Of a stretch of DNA of 44,343 nucleotides, positions 25,366 through 33,036 are shown in pieces. The notes under the pieces were generated by a model. That model was not told the DNA's origin. It worked only from the letters and a program-made list of their open reading frames with translations, and made no database searches. The position numbers and the translations under genes were made by a program. Source of the DNA: an archaeon (GTDB lineage Archaea; Asgardarchaeota; Hermodarchaeia; Hermodarchaeales; Hermodarchaeaceae); contig JABXGX010000100.1 of the NCBI GenBank assembly GCA_016550405.1, forward strand, positions 1 to 44,343, read 5' to 3'. Numbering within the stretch: the first letter of the stretch is position 1; each line of letters begins with the position of its first letter.

Positions 25366-26292
25366 TTGAATTGTGTTAATCCCAGAAAAGCAATGCAAGG
25401 AGTATCCTATTTATTATTAGGTCTCGCCCTATTTTGTTTCCTTCTCCCCCACCCCTCGACGCGTATGACAGCTCAAGCGCAAATTGATTTAGCCGACATC
25501 CAAGTGGGGGTGTATAATGGAGCGGGAGCTGATGATGATTGTGCCACGGCGTTATACAATTTGCTAGAGTGGATGGGCCCTACAATGACCTGGGTTGATC
25601 AATTGAGCATACACAACGGGATTTTGAATAGCCTTGATCTTATTGCTTTTCCTGGAGGGTCTCCAGATATGTATGCGGCCATGCTTGGTGAACAGGGGAC
25701 GCAGCTCCTTCACCAATTCGTTTCGAATGGGGGTTCCTATTTTGGTATTTGTGGTGGAGGGATGTTTGCGACAAGAACGCTTGATTTATGTCAAGGCTCT
25801 TGGGTGTATCCGATTCCGGGGATTCCTGATGGCATCCGTCTTGTTGATATGAACGTAAATCTAGCCTCCACGGGTCCCGATTTATCGACTGAGCCAGCCA
25901 CCTATCAAGTTCTGTTCTGGGGCTCCCATTACTTCATGCCAACAAATGCTGACGATGTCATTACTATTTTGACTTATGCAGCCAATGATGGCATCGCCAT
26001 GTGTGTATCCCGATATGGATACGGTACTACAGTCATTTGTGGACCACATCCAGAATTTGAAGAGGGCAGCGATCGAGATGGTACAACCCGATATGATTAT
26101 CTTGATGACCCAGACTCAGAATGGGTGCTTCTAAGAAAAGTAACCCAATGGCTCATCGACGAATCATCTGAAACTCCGCCACCGAATCCAGTAGGTGGAA
26201 TTGGGGGAATTTTAGTAATTGTTGGTGTGTCTATAGTAATTGTAGTTGTAGTGATTGTATTATTTCTAAGACGAAAAAGAACGAGCACCTGA
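25366..26292 (+). CDS. Secreted, membrane-anchored glutamine-amidotransferase-like (BPL-N type) protein
   Basis: A 308-residue protein with an N-terminal signal helix (VSYLLLGLALFCFLLP), an extracellular class I amidotransferase-like domain (about 40-265) and a C-terminal membrane helix followed by RRKRTST. The domain resembles the biotin-protein-ligase N-terminal/DJ-1-like fold: VGVYNGAGADDDCATAL, LIAFPGGSPDMY, and a nucleophile elbow GICGGGMFA with Cys at about 129. A His-Glu pair sits in GPHPEFEEGSDRDG. So a Cys-His-Glu triad can be drawn, which is unusual outside the cell. The start is TTG 25366 with GGAG 9 bases before it; an ATG at 25393 is the alternative. Substrate unknown. Confidence 0.75.
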   Translation: MNCVNPRKAMQGVSYLLLGLALFCFLLPHPSTRMTAQAQIDLADIQVGVYNGAGADDDCATALYNLLEWMGPTMTWVDQLSIHNGILNSLDLIAFPGGSPDMYAAMLGEQGTQLLHQFVSNGGSYFGICGGGMFATRTLDLCQGSWVYPIPGIPDGIRLVDMNVNLASTGPDLSTEPATYQVLFWGSHYFMPTNADDVITILTYAANDGIAMCVSRYGYGTTVICGPHPEFEEGSDRDGTTRYDYLDDPDSEWVLLRKVTQWLIDESSETPPPNPVGGIGGILVIVGVSIVIVVVVIVLFLRRKRTST

Positions 26293-26420
26293 CATTTGGA
26301 AAAACCAACCACAAGATGTAACTGATACTCGTGATTCAATGGTATTCGATTAGTGGCTATTACATGAGTTCGGGGTTTGGGTAAATTATTTTATGGTCTA
26401 GGAGACAATTCTCCGATTCG

Positions 26421-26972
26421 GTGAATTCCTTGAAACGTGAATTGAAACCTGGAACTGTGTTAATTCCATGTCCGGCGATTATTGTCTCGGTTGGCGATGA
26501 AAAGGAAAGTAATCTTATCACCTTATCGTGGGCTGCGAATCTCTGTTCGAAGCCACCCCGAATGGGAATTGGGGTTGTTCCAAAACGGCACAGCTATGGC
26601 TTACTTAAACGGGTTGGTGATTTTGTTATCAATGTTCCTTCAAGAGATCAAATTGAGGCCGTAGTTTTATGTGGGACAAGGTCGGGTCGAGATGTTGATA
26701 AGTTTGAAGCTACTGGATTCACCTCCAGCCCTTCAACACAAATTACCTCTCCCATGATTGAGGAATGCCCTCTTAACATCGAATGCAAAACGTGGAAAAT
26801 CATCGAAGTAGGTAGCCATCACCTTTTTATTGCTGATGTTGTTGCCGCCCACATTGATGAAAAAGTGTGTAATCCTGAGGGAGAACCTGATTTAGAGAAA
26901 ATGGCTCTATTCACGTACAACCCACTTGTGGGGCAATATTGGGCAGTAAACAAGTTTCTCCGAGATAGATGA
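26421..26972 (+). CDS. Flavin reductase-like FMN-binding protein
   Basis: A 183-residue protein of the flavin reductase/DIM6-NTAB family, a split-barrel that binds FMN. Support: VLIPCPAIIVSVGDEKESNLITLSWAA near the start, with the S-W-A segment that contacts flavin, then PPRMGIGVVPKRHSYGLL, GDFVINVPS and the C-terminal ADVVAAHIDE. The GRDVDKFEATGF segment is also typical. Archaeal relatives include small flavoproteins of uncertain role in electron transfer. The start is GTG 26421. The gene stands 128 bases after the secreted amidotransferase-like gene and shows no obvious operon partner. Confidence 0.85.
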   Translation: MNSLKRELKPGTVLIPCPAIIVSVGDEKESNLITLSWAANLCSKPPRMGIGVVPKRHSYGLLKRVGDFVINVPSRDQIEAVVLCGTRSGRDVDKFEATGFTSSPSTQITSPMIEECPLNIECKTWKIIEVGSHHLFIADVVAAHIDEKVCNPEGEPDLEKMALFTYNPLVGQYWAVNKFLRDR

Positions 26973-27046
26973 AATCTCTCTTAAATAAATCAAAGTGTAA
27001 CAGAGAAATCCAAAGCCTTTATGCCGAAAGAGTCAATCTTTTAATT

Positions 27047-27085
27047 GGCGTTTTTGTTATACGCCTTTAGGATACTTGCAAGTAT
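27047..27085 (+). promoter_or_regulatory. Two inverted repeats upstream of the zinc-ribbon gene pair
   Basis: GGCGT (27047-27051) pairs with ACGCC (27061-27065) around a T-rich loop. Just downstream, ATACTTGCAAGTAT (27072-27085) is a perfect 14-base palindrome, ending 20 bases before the likely start codon at 27106. The palindrome could be an operator for a dimeric regulator. No matching copy was noticed elsewhere in the window by eye. Confidence 0.35.
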
Positions 27086-27105
27086 GACTTGGTGGAGGAA
27101 TGGTA

Positions 27106-28095
27106 TTGACGAAATTGGAAACCATACAGAGCCTAGCCATTCTTGGAGGACTAGTGGCAGCCATTAGCCCAGTTATATCGTTAGTTGTCACCTCGGGTCG
27201 TTTCTTCTATCTCTGGATGGCACCCTTTTACACTCTGTATGACTTGGGGATTGTGCTCTTTGTCCTGTTGTTCCTTTCGGGGATTCTAACCTGTGTGATG
27301 GCAATCCGTGCAGCCGGATATGCTCTAAAAATGCCACAACGTGCGGCTTCAGACCTAATTGGGGCTGGAGTCCTCGTTCTTGTGGTAGGAATTATTTCGC
27401 TAGTGAATATTTTAGCCATCCTTTCTGGAATCCTTGTTCTTGTCGCTGGAGTTGAATGCAACAACACCTGGCATCGAATTCAACGGGCTCGAAGGCAAAC
27501 CGGTTGGCCATTTGTAACTGTTGCTACAGCAGCTGGAAGCACATGGACCAGACGCATATCGTGTCGGTTCTGCGGTGCACCTCTAGTCGTCTATAAAGCC
27601 TCAGCACATGGACCTAATGTTCATATCGAGATGCAATGCCCACTAGACAAGACCTTTGATAAGACACGTCTTCCCCTCTCTCAATTAGAGTCCTGGACAC
27701 CAGTGGTTGCTGACCGGTTACATCGGTGCGAAAAATGTGGAGAGCGAACTGCCGCACTCATAGTCATTGGTCAGACGGGAACAACCTCAAGGTTACGAGC
27801 CTATTGTCCTAATAGACATTTCAATCCAACTTTCCGAAGAATCTGGACACCATTGTACCCGCATATAGCTCGAATCCCTCAAATCGATGTTGGATTCCAA
27901 GATCGACCCTCCTGGCAACAAGTTCAACCCACATTCCAAGGAGTATATCCCAGAGCCATGACACAACCCCAATCCATATCTGCTAGTAAAGCAACAATTA
28001 CACATACTGGACAGATCGGATTCTGCACGCAATGTGGAGTCAAAATTGAAGCATCCGACATATACTGTTATAGATGCGGACACCAAATCCAGTAG
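27106..28095 (+). CDS. Four-helix membrane protein with cytosolic zinc-ribbon region
   Basis: About 329 residues. The N-terminal 120 residues contain about four hydrophobic helices. The rest is cytosolic with several Cys pairs: CRFC, a C-P-L-D-K knuckle, WTPVVADRLHRCEKCG, then CPNRH, a proline-rich linker, and a terminal zinc-ribbon CTQCG ... CYRCGHQIQ. I prefer TTG 27106 as start because GGAGG stands 7 bases before it, whereas ATG 27100 would be only one base after the site. The next gene, starting 3 bases after its stop, encodes a soluble protein with the same Cys layout. No known family. It may be a membrane-attached scaffold or nucleic-acid-binding protein. Confidence 0.7.
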   Translation: MTKLETIQSLAILGGLVAAISPVISLVVTSGRFFYLWMAPFYTLYDLGIVLFVLLFLSGILTCVMAIRAAGYALKMPQRAASDLIGAGVLVLVVGIISLVNILAILSGILVLVAGVECNNTWHRIQRARRQTGWPFVTVATAAGSTWTRRISCRFCGAPLVVYKASAHGPNVHIEMQCPLDKTFDKTRLPLSQLESWTPVVADRLHRCEKCGERTAALIVIGQTGTTSRLRAYCPNRHFNPTFRRIWTPLYPHIARIPQIDVGFQDRPSWQQVQPTFQGVYPRAMTQPQSISASKATITHTGQIGFCTQCGVKIEASDIYCYRCGHQIQ

Positions 28096-28098
28096 AAA

Positions 28099-28632
28099 GT
28101 GAAGCTCATGGTCCAAGCTGCAATTGAAGCCAATTTTACCTGTTCCTGTGGCACCCCCTTTATTATCATGACCTTAGACCCTGCGCCCAGCAACAAAGTC
28201 GATGCACTTCTAGTCTGCCCTCGCCACAAAGTGGGCCATCATATCACCCTAGATCACTCCGGCCTTGACCTCTGGGTTGGCATCGTTGCAGATCATTTAT
28301 ATCGCTGTGCTGTGTGTGGACGAGAATTACCGCCACCACCCGCGGTCAGTTCTTCTGAAATCGCTACGACCTTTACCCTAAACTGTCCTATTCACGGGAG
28401 TCAAAATAACACACGTACTGTTTGGAGCGTCCTGCACCGACGACTGCTTGATGAAATCCATAGCCGCCGGGCAGTGCCGGGACCAGCTGAAATCTCCCCT
28501 CAACCAGCCCAACTGAAAGTACAACCTGCCGTTGAATCATCTGAGATCAAAGCCACTTATTGTCCAGAATGTGGAAAGAAGATTCGCCCCTACGATAACT
28601 TCTGTTATATCTGCGGAAGTGCCATCGATTAG
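28099..28632 (+). CDS. Soluble zinc-ribbon paralogue of the upstream protein
   Basis: A 177-residue soluble protein resembling the cytosolic half of the protein encoded just upstream. Shared landmarks, in order, are a CxC/CxxC pair, a CPRHK knuckle (CPLDK upstream), LWVGIVADHLYRCAVCG (WTPVVADRLHRCEKCG upstream), a later C-P-x-H knuckle, a Pro-rich linker and the terminal ribbon YCPECGKKI ... FCYICGSAID. It lacks the membrane helices. GTG 28099 or ATG 28108 may be the start. The gene begins 3 bases after its neighbour's stop, so the two are cotranscribed and the products may associate. Function unknown; tandem duplication is inferred. Confidence 0.7.
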   Translation: MKLMVQAAIEANFTCSCGTPFIIMTLDPAPSNKVDALLVCPRHKVGHHITLDHSGLDLWVGIVADHLYRCAVCGRELPPPPAVSSSEIATTFTLNCPIHGSQNNTRTVWSVLHRRLLDEIHSRRAVPGPAEISPQPAQLKVQPAVESSEIKATYCPECGKKIRPYDNFCYICGSAID

Positions 28633-28763
28633 CTATTCATGGCATCTTTTGTTTGCTGGATGAATGTTTCGAATAGTTAGAGAAAAATAGAGTTTTGAGA
28701 CCTACTTAAGGCTAGGACTGTATATGAAAAAACACTAAGTGCCGCCCAGTTGGAGGAACACAG

Positions 28764-29300
28764 ATGAGAACACGTAATATTATTGGTGTTATACTCGCTG
28801 TAATCGCTGGTATTGGCCTGATACTAGCTGGATATGTTGTTGACGCAGGATACTTGTTTTATATTGAACAGATCTGGATCCTACTGGGCCTCCCACCGGA
28901 TTTATGGCCACTCGCAGTAATTTTCAATAGTATTCTTGATTTCATTGCTTTAGGAGGCGGATTTACCGTTATTGTGGGTGCAATAGTAGTTGTAATAGGT
29001 TGGGAAGGGTGGGGACGCTGGTTAATTAAAGTGGGTACCGGCATAAGCATCTTGTCGATGTTGTTCCGTATTGGAAAATTCCTTGTCCAGTATATTCTGG
29101 CAAACCCAGGATTCTTGCTAATCAATCTTGTTATTGACACAATCATCTTTACCGTCGCTATCTTTCTGACTAATCCTGTCGGCTGGGCATTGATTTTGAG
29201 CATCATCGCTCAAGAACTCATCGTTAAAGTTCCACGAGATATGAAGCGACAGAAGACGAATGAAGAACGTGCTACAAGGAAAGAAGAAAAAACTAATTAA
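28764..29300 (+). CDS. Four-helix membrane protein of unknown function (178 aa)
   Basis: Not recognised. Four hydrophobic segments are seen (about residues 5-30, 48-75, 88-112 and 117-155), and the tail after them is strongly charged (KVPRDMKRQKTNEERATRKEEKTN) and probably cytosolic. There are no Cys residues or catalytic-looking motifs. GGAGG stands 7 bases before ATG 28764. It follows the zinc-ribbon pair by 131 bases on the same strand and could belong to that unit, though the gap leaves room for its own promoter. It ends about 70 bases from the converging radical SAM gene. Confidence 0.65.
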   Translation: MRTRNIIGVILAVIAGIGLILAGYVVDAGYLFYIEQIWILLGLPPDLWPLAVIFNSILDFIALGGGFTVIVGAIVVVIGWEGWGRWLIKVGTGISILSMLFRIGKFLVQYILANPGFLLINLVIDTIIFTVAIFLTNPVGWALILSIIAQELIVKVPRDMKRQKTNEERATRKEEKTN

Positions 29301-29370
29301 ATGCCTAAAGAAGCAAAAGCCCACTTGAGAATAACGAGACTTGAAATGGTAACTGCCTGGTCAGTTCTGA

Positions 29371-30951
29371 TTATGCGGATTCAAAGAAGGCTTTACCAAA
29401 GGAATGGAAGAGAAGTTCTTTGATCATAGGTGCGGCAGGATTTTGTCGTGCATACACAAAATAAACCAGACTTCCAAAAATCGGCACAAGTAGACTACTG
29501 GCGAATGCTTTCCAAGAATTTAGCTGCAGAGGTGGTCGCCAGACATTCAAGTTGAGTTTCCACGCTCGTGTAAAAACTTCCCATTGCAGATCTGTCAATG
29601 CTTCGATTTCTGGTCGGCTTCCTTCACTTAAGATAGATGGACGTAAAGGTACCCAAAGAAGAGGAGTCACAAAAAGTTTCATTCCCTTCATATCATCGAG
29701 AAGTTCTAAGGTGGCGATTACATCTTCTTCCTCCTCTTCGGGTAATCCGACTAACCAGGTTGTGAGGGGAAACCAGCGATTATCATTGAGGATTCCGACT
29801 GCTTGCTTTACGATTTCGGGCCAATCTTCAGGCTTGAAGGGTTGTGCCTTTCCAGCCATTCGCTTCTTGAAGAGCCGTACACTTCCTGTCTCTATACCTG
29901 CTTCTGCAGTGACATAGGGTTTCCCTCCTTTTCGGTATCGACCTCGGGACACCAGTAACTCGGCTATTTCTTCTGTACACTTGGGATCGGCAACAACGGG
30001 AGCTAATGCGATGTGAGCGGGTTGGATATATTTGAGTCCAGGAACCTGCAGTAGATTTTCAATTAGATTTACAATTGCCTTCCGATTCGGAATGAATCGG
30101 GAAGATTTGAGTCCGTAGAGAAACAAATCTTCTGTTGCCAAAATTGCCATGTCATTGCCTGCTTGTATATTGATCGTGACCTCCTTGAGAATATGATCAA
30201 GAGGAAGAGAAAATCGCATACGTTGAGTAGGCGAACAAAACTGGCATCCGCGACCACAACCACGGGTAATCTCCACTGTGCCATGCAGTGACCCACCACG
30301 GATGACGGGAATATCTTCTGGGGACCGAAGAACACTCCCTTTGCTCGTAGTGGGAAGTGATTCCCCCCTTACAGCTTTGTGAAAGAGTTCCAACACAGGA
30401 GGTCCTACTTCTCCTGTCACTACACAATCAATGCCTAAGGTTTTACGAGCTGCACTACCAGCTACTTGCCATGCCCCCGCGCCACCAACAATAACTTTCG
30501 CTTGCCCACTATCATGCACCTTAGCTATAGGAGTTTTTCGAAGTAAATTTCGGAATTCTTGTCGATTTCGGGGTTCACTTCCTAAAGCAAACATGTTTGA
30601 ATAAGTGAGACTCACATAAGCAATTCCGAGGGGATCCATGCTGGATATGCCAATGGCACGGGTGTTTGAGCCAATGAATTTTTTCAGATTTTTTGGATGA
30701 ACAACGGCTAGATCAGATTCGTCGAACCAATTATCTACCAATAGAGCTTCGGTTTTCCTCAGACCGTAAGGTGCAATTCTTGCCTGAGCATTCGGTAAAT
30801 CGGCTTCTTTAGGCATATAGAGGGGTTTCAAAAAACTGGGGATTAGGAGAAAGGAGCCAGCGAAGGCTCCGAATGGGTCATCACCAAAATGACTCATTTC
30901 GATTTCTGAGGCAGTTAAGATGATTTTGGTGCCGTTCTTCGGAGAACCCAT
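29371..30951 (-). CDS. B12-binding-type radical SAM protein
   Basis: About 526 residues. The radical SAM domain has the canonical CxxxCxxC in EITRGCGRGCQFC, near residue 235. An N-terminal domain of about 200 residues (AVVHPKNLKKFI, VIVGGAGAWQVAGS, CVVTGEVGPPVLELF) matches the cobalamin-binding-like fold that precedes the radical SAM core in this superfamily. Its DxHxxG motif is not obvious, so B12 binding is uncertain. VTAEAGIETGSVRLF and TTWLVGLPEEEEEDV are further SAM-region motifs. A hydrophobic, positively charged C-terminal segment follows. I chose ATG 30951 over an upstream ATG at 31002, whose extra residues look non-coding. Substrate unknown. Confidence 0.82.
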   Translation of the reverse strand: MGSPKNGTKIILTASEIEMSHFGDDPFGAFAGSFLLIPSFLKPLYMPKEADLPNAQARIAPYGLRKTEALLVDNWFDESDLAVVHPKNLKKFIGSNTRAIGISSMDPLGIAYVSLTYSNMFALGSEPRNRQEFRNLLRKTPIAKVHDSGQAKVIVGGAGAWQVAGSAARKTLGIDCVVTGEVGPPVLELFHKAVRGESLPTTSKGSVLRSPEDIPVIRGGSLHGTVEITRGCGRGCQFCSPTQRMRFSLPLDHILKEVTINIQAGNDMAILATEDLFLYGLKSSRFIPNRKAIVNLIENLLQVPGLKYIQPAHIALAPVVADPKCTEEIAELLVSRGRYRKGGKPYVTAEAGIETGSVRLFKKRMAGKAQPFKPEDWPEIVKQAVGILNDNRWFPLTTWLVGLPEEEEEDVIATLELLDDMKGMKLFVTPLLWVPLRPSILSEGSRPEIEALTDLQWEVFTRAWKLNLNVWRPPLQLNSWKAFASSLLVPIFGSLVYFVYARQNPAAPMIKELLFHSFGKAFFESA

Positions 30952-31060
30952 AAAACGACCCCTATTTTGTTGGCGCAGCCCGTGATTGCTCGCTCTATAC
31001 ACAAAAAGTTTCTGTATCTAAGTCAAGAAGCCCATTGAAGCCAAAAAGAGCATAACCCAG

Positions 31061-31513
31061 TTAGGATGATTCCAAGTGATTTTTCAGGTTCTCCAGTGTC
31101 TGACGTGCATCTGACCGAATTTGGTCATCGAGCTGTTGGCGTGTCTTTTCATCTAGTTTACGTCCAAGAAAGACTTCAGGAAGAGTATAGGTGATTTCAT
31201 AGGTGACACGAGTTCCGCTAGCCGTGTGTTCAAAAAACCATTTAGCATCTTGGAAGGGTTGCCCCGATAGTGACTTGACATGAAGAGAGCGTCCTAGTTG
31301 AAGTTCGACGACCTCCAATTCTTGTGTGAACCGAAAGTCTTTGACACTTACTCCCATAGCAAAACGTGTGCCGACCCCCCAAAGTGCTTCGGTGGTGGGA
31401 TCGTAACTGGTAACGGAGGCGATGAACTTAGGAACATTCCTATGGTTCACAGCGTATTTGAACACTTGTTCCAGAGGAGCTTTGATTTCGATACTTTCGC
31501 TAACATCGACCAT
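31061..31513 (-). CDS. SRPBCC (START/polyketide cyclase-like) protein
   Basis: A 150-residue SRPBCC-fold protein. The start ESIEIKAPLEQVFKYAVNHRNVPKF is the typical first strand and helix of the family. A beta sheet follows, ending with the strand GTRVTYEITYTLP and a C-terminal helix (QQLDDQIRSDARQTLENLKNHL). Members bind hydrophobic ligands in a cavity. No ligand can be inferred. It sits between the radical SAM gene and the glutamine synthetase-like gene on the same strand, 44 bases after the latter, so those two may be cotranscribed. Confidence 0.8.
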   Translation of the reverse strand: MVDVSESIEIKAPLEQVFKYAVNHRNVPKFIASVTSYDPTTEALWGVGTRFAMGVSVKDFRFTQELEVVELQLGRSLHVKSLSGQPFQDAKWFFEHTASGTRVTYEITYTLPEVFLGRKLDEKTRQQLDDQIRSDARQTLENLKNHLESS

Positions 31514-31557
31514 CTGTATTTCCCGTTAATGTAAGGTGTTCTTTCAGTTCTAAAAAT

Positions 31558-32886
31558 TTAGCGATGCAGGTATTCTTCCCACTCCCAATCAGTTACCGCT
31601 CTATGGATGAATTTATACCATTCTTCTTCCCGGATCTTCTGATAAAGGTCACAGAACTCTTCTCCGAGAACCTTTCGTAGAACAGCATCTTTTTGGAGTG
31701 CCTGAAGAGCCCCTTTGAGAGTATCTGGAAGCTGTTTGATTTGCAATTGTTTCAGACGTTTTGAGGATAGATGATACACATCTTCGGTGATAGGTTCTGG
31801 AGGCGATAATTCGTGTTCAATGCCATCTATCCCTGCCCCTAACAGAACAGAGAAAAGAAGATAGGGATTAGCTAGGGGATCAGGGGAACGGAATTCGACT
31901 GCAGCATTTTCAGTAACTGTAAATAAGGGAACCCGAATAAGGGCAGAGCGATTGAGATACCCCCATGTGATATACACAGGAGCTTCAAACCCAGGAACAA
32001 GTCGTTTGAAGGAATTCACCGTTGGGTTCGCAAGAGCTGTTATCCCTGGAGCATGATGAAGAAGCCCAGCAATGAAATGACGTCCAGTTTCTGTAAGGGT
32101 TCCATCTGGATTTCCAAGAACATTCTTATTTCCCTTCCACAACTGTAGGTGGCAATGGAGTCCGCTTCCTGCATGGTTGGGGAAAGGTTTGGGCATGAAA
32201 CTGACTTCAACATCATACAAAGCAGCACGACGACGTAATAATAGTTTGAACAGCATGAAATTATCCGCAGCCTGCCCAAGCTCTGTGAAGGCCAACTCAA
32301 TTTCCTGTTGACTTTGCCCATGCTCAGAATGTAACCATGCTGTCTCAATGCCAATTGCCCGTAAATCAAGAGCAGTTTCTAAAAGAAGATCCATCCCTTG
32401 ATTCTCCGGGAAAATGTCTGCATACCCAGCTGTATCCAAGGGTACTCCTTCATCGACAAGGAAATAAAATTCGGGCTCCAACTTCACTCGGACCTGGTAA
32501 CCCTTCCCAGCCAATTGTTCGAGATTTCGTTTTAAAATCGTCCGTGGCGCATGGTGATGTGGAATAAGGGCCCCGTCGGATCCCCGTTGAAACACATCAG
32601 CAATGACCATCGCACGCCGAGGAATACTATTAGGTAATTCACGGAGAGTGGAAAGATCAGCAACCAACCGCAAATCTGACATCACAATTGACGCTAATCC
32701 TTTTACTGAAGAACCATCGAGGCCACTATTCGGAACAGGAACTGCTCCTTTCAACATTACCTTAGTTGAATCAACAGGATGAATGGGCACTGTCATGCCT
32801 TTTAGCACACCGTCAATATCAGCAGTGAGTAATTCGACGAAATGGAGTTTTCCTCGATTTTCAGGTTGGCTTGGCTCATCCGACAT
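31558..32886 (-). CDS. Glutamine synthetase family protein (GS type I-like)
   Basis: A 442-residue ATP-dependent ligase of the GS fold. The N-terminal beta-grasp domain has LHFVELLTADIDGVLKGM and GLDGSSVKGLASIVMSD. The catalytic barrel has KLEPEFYFL (metal Glu), GSGLHCHLQLW, NPTVNSFKRLVPGFEAPV (flap Glu region), NRSALIRVP and EFRSPDPLANPYL. All key residues I can place are present. The family includes true glutamine synthetase and gamma-glutamyl-amine ligases such as PuuA; sequence alone does not separate them. No PII protein or ammonium transporter gene is adjacent. It is divergent from the clostripain-like gene. Confidence 0.85.
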   Translation of the reverse strand: MSDEPSQPENRGKLHFVELLTADIDGVLKGMTVPIHPVDSTKVMLKGAVPVPNSGLDGSSVKGLASIVMSDLRLVADLSTLRELPNSIPRRAMVIADVFQRGSDGALIPHHHAPRTILKRNLEQLAGKGYQVRVKLEPEFYFLVDEGVPLDTAGYADIFPENQGMDLLLETALDLRAIGIETAWLHSEHGQSQQEIELAFTELGQAADNFMLFKLLLRRRAALYDVEVSFMPKPFPNHAGSGLHCHLQLWKGNKNVLGNPDGTLTETGRHFIAGLLHHAPGITALANPTVNSFKRLVPGFEAPVYITWGYLNRSALIRVPLFTVTENAAVEFRSPDPLANPYLLFSVLLGAGIDGIEHELSPPEPITEDVYHLSSKRLKQLQIKQLPDTLKGALQALQKDAVLRKVLGEEFCDLYQKIREEEWYKFIHRAVTDWEWEEYLHR

Positions 32887-33036
32887 GAACTGTTCCTCCT
32901 GTCAATCATCTGGAAAAATAGACGGGAATTTCAGCTTTTAAAGCTTGATACGAATCAATATTGATCATTTTTCCTTAGTAAATTTGGATAAGTTTATTGG
33001 GGAAAACTCTACTTGGAGCATAAGAGGGTACATCGT

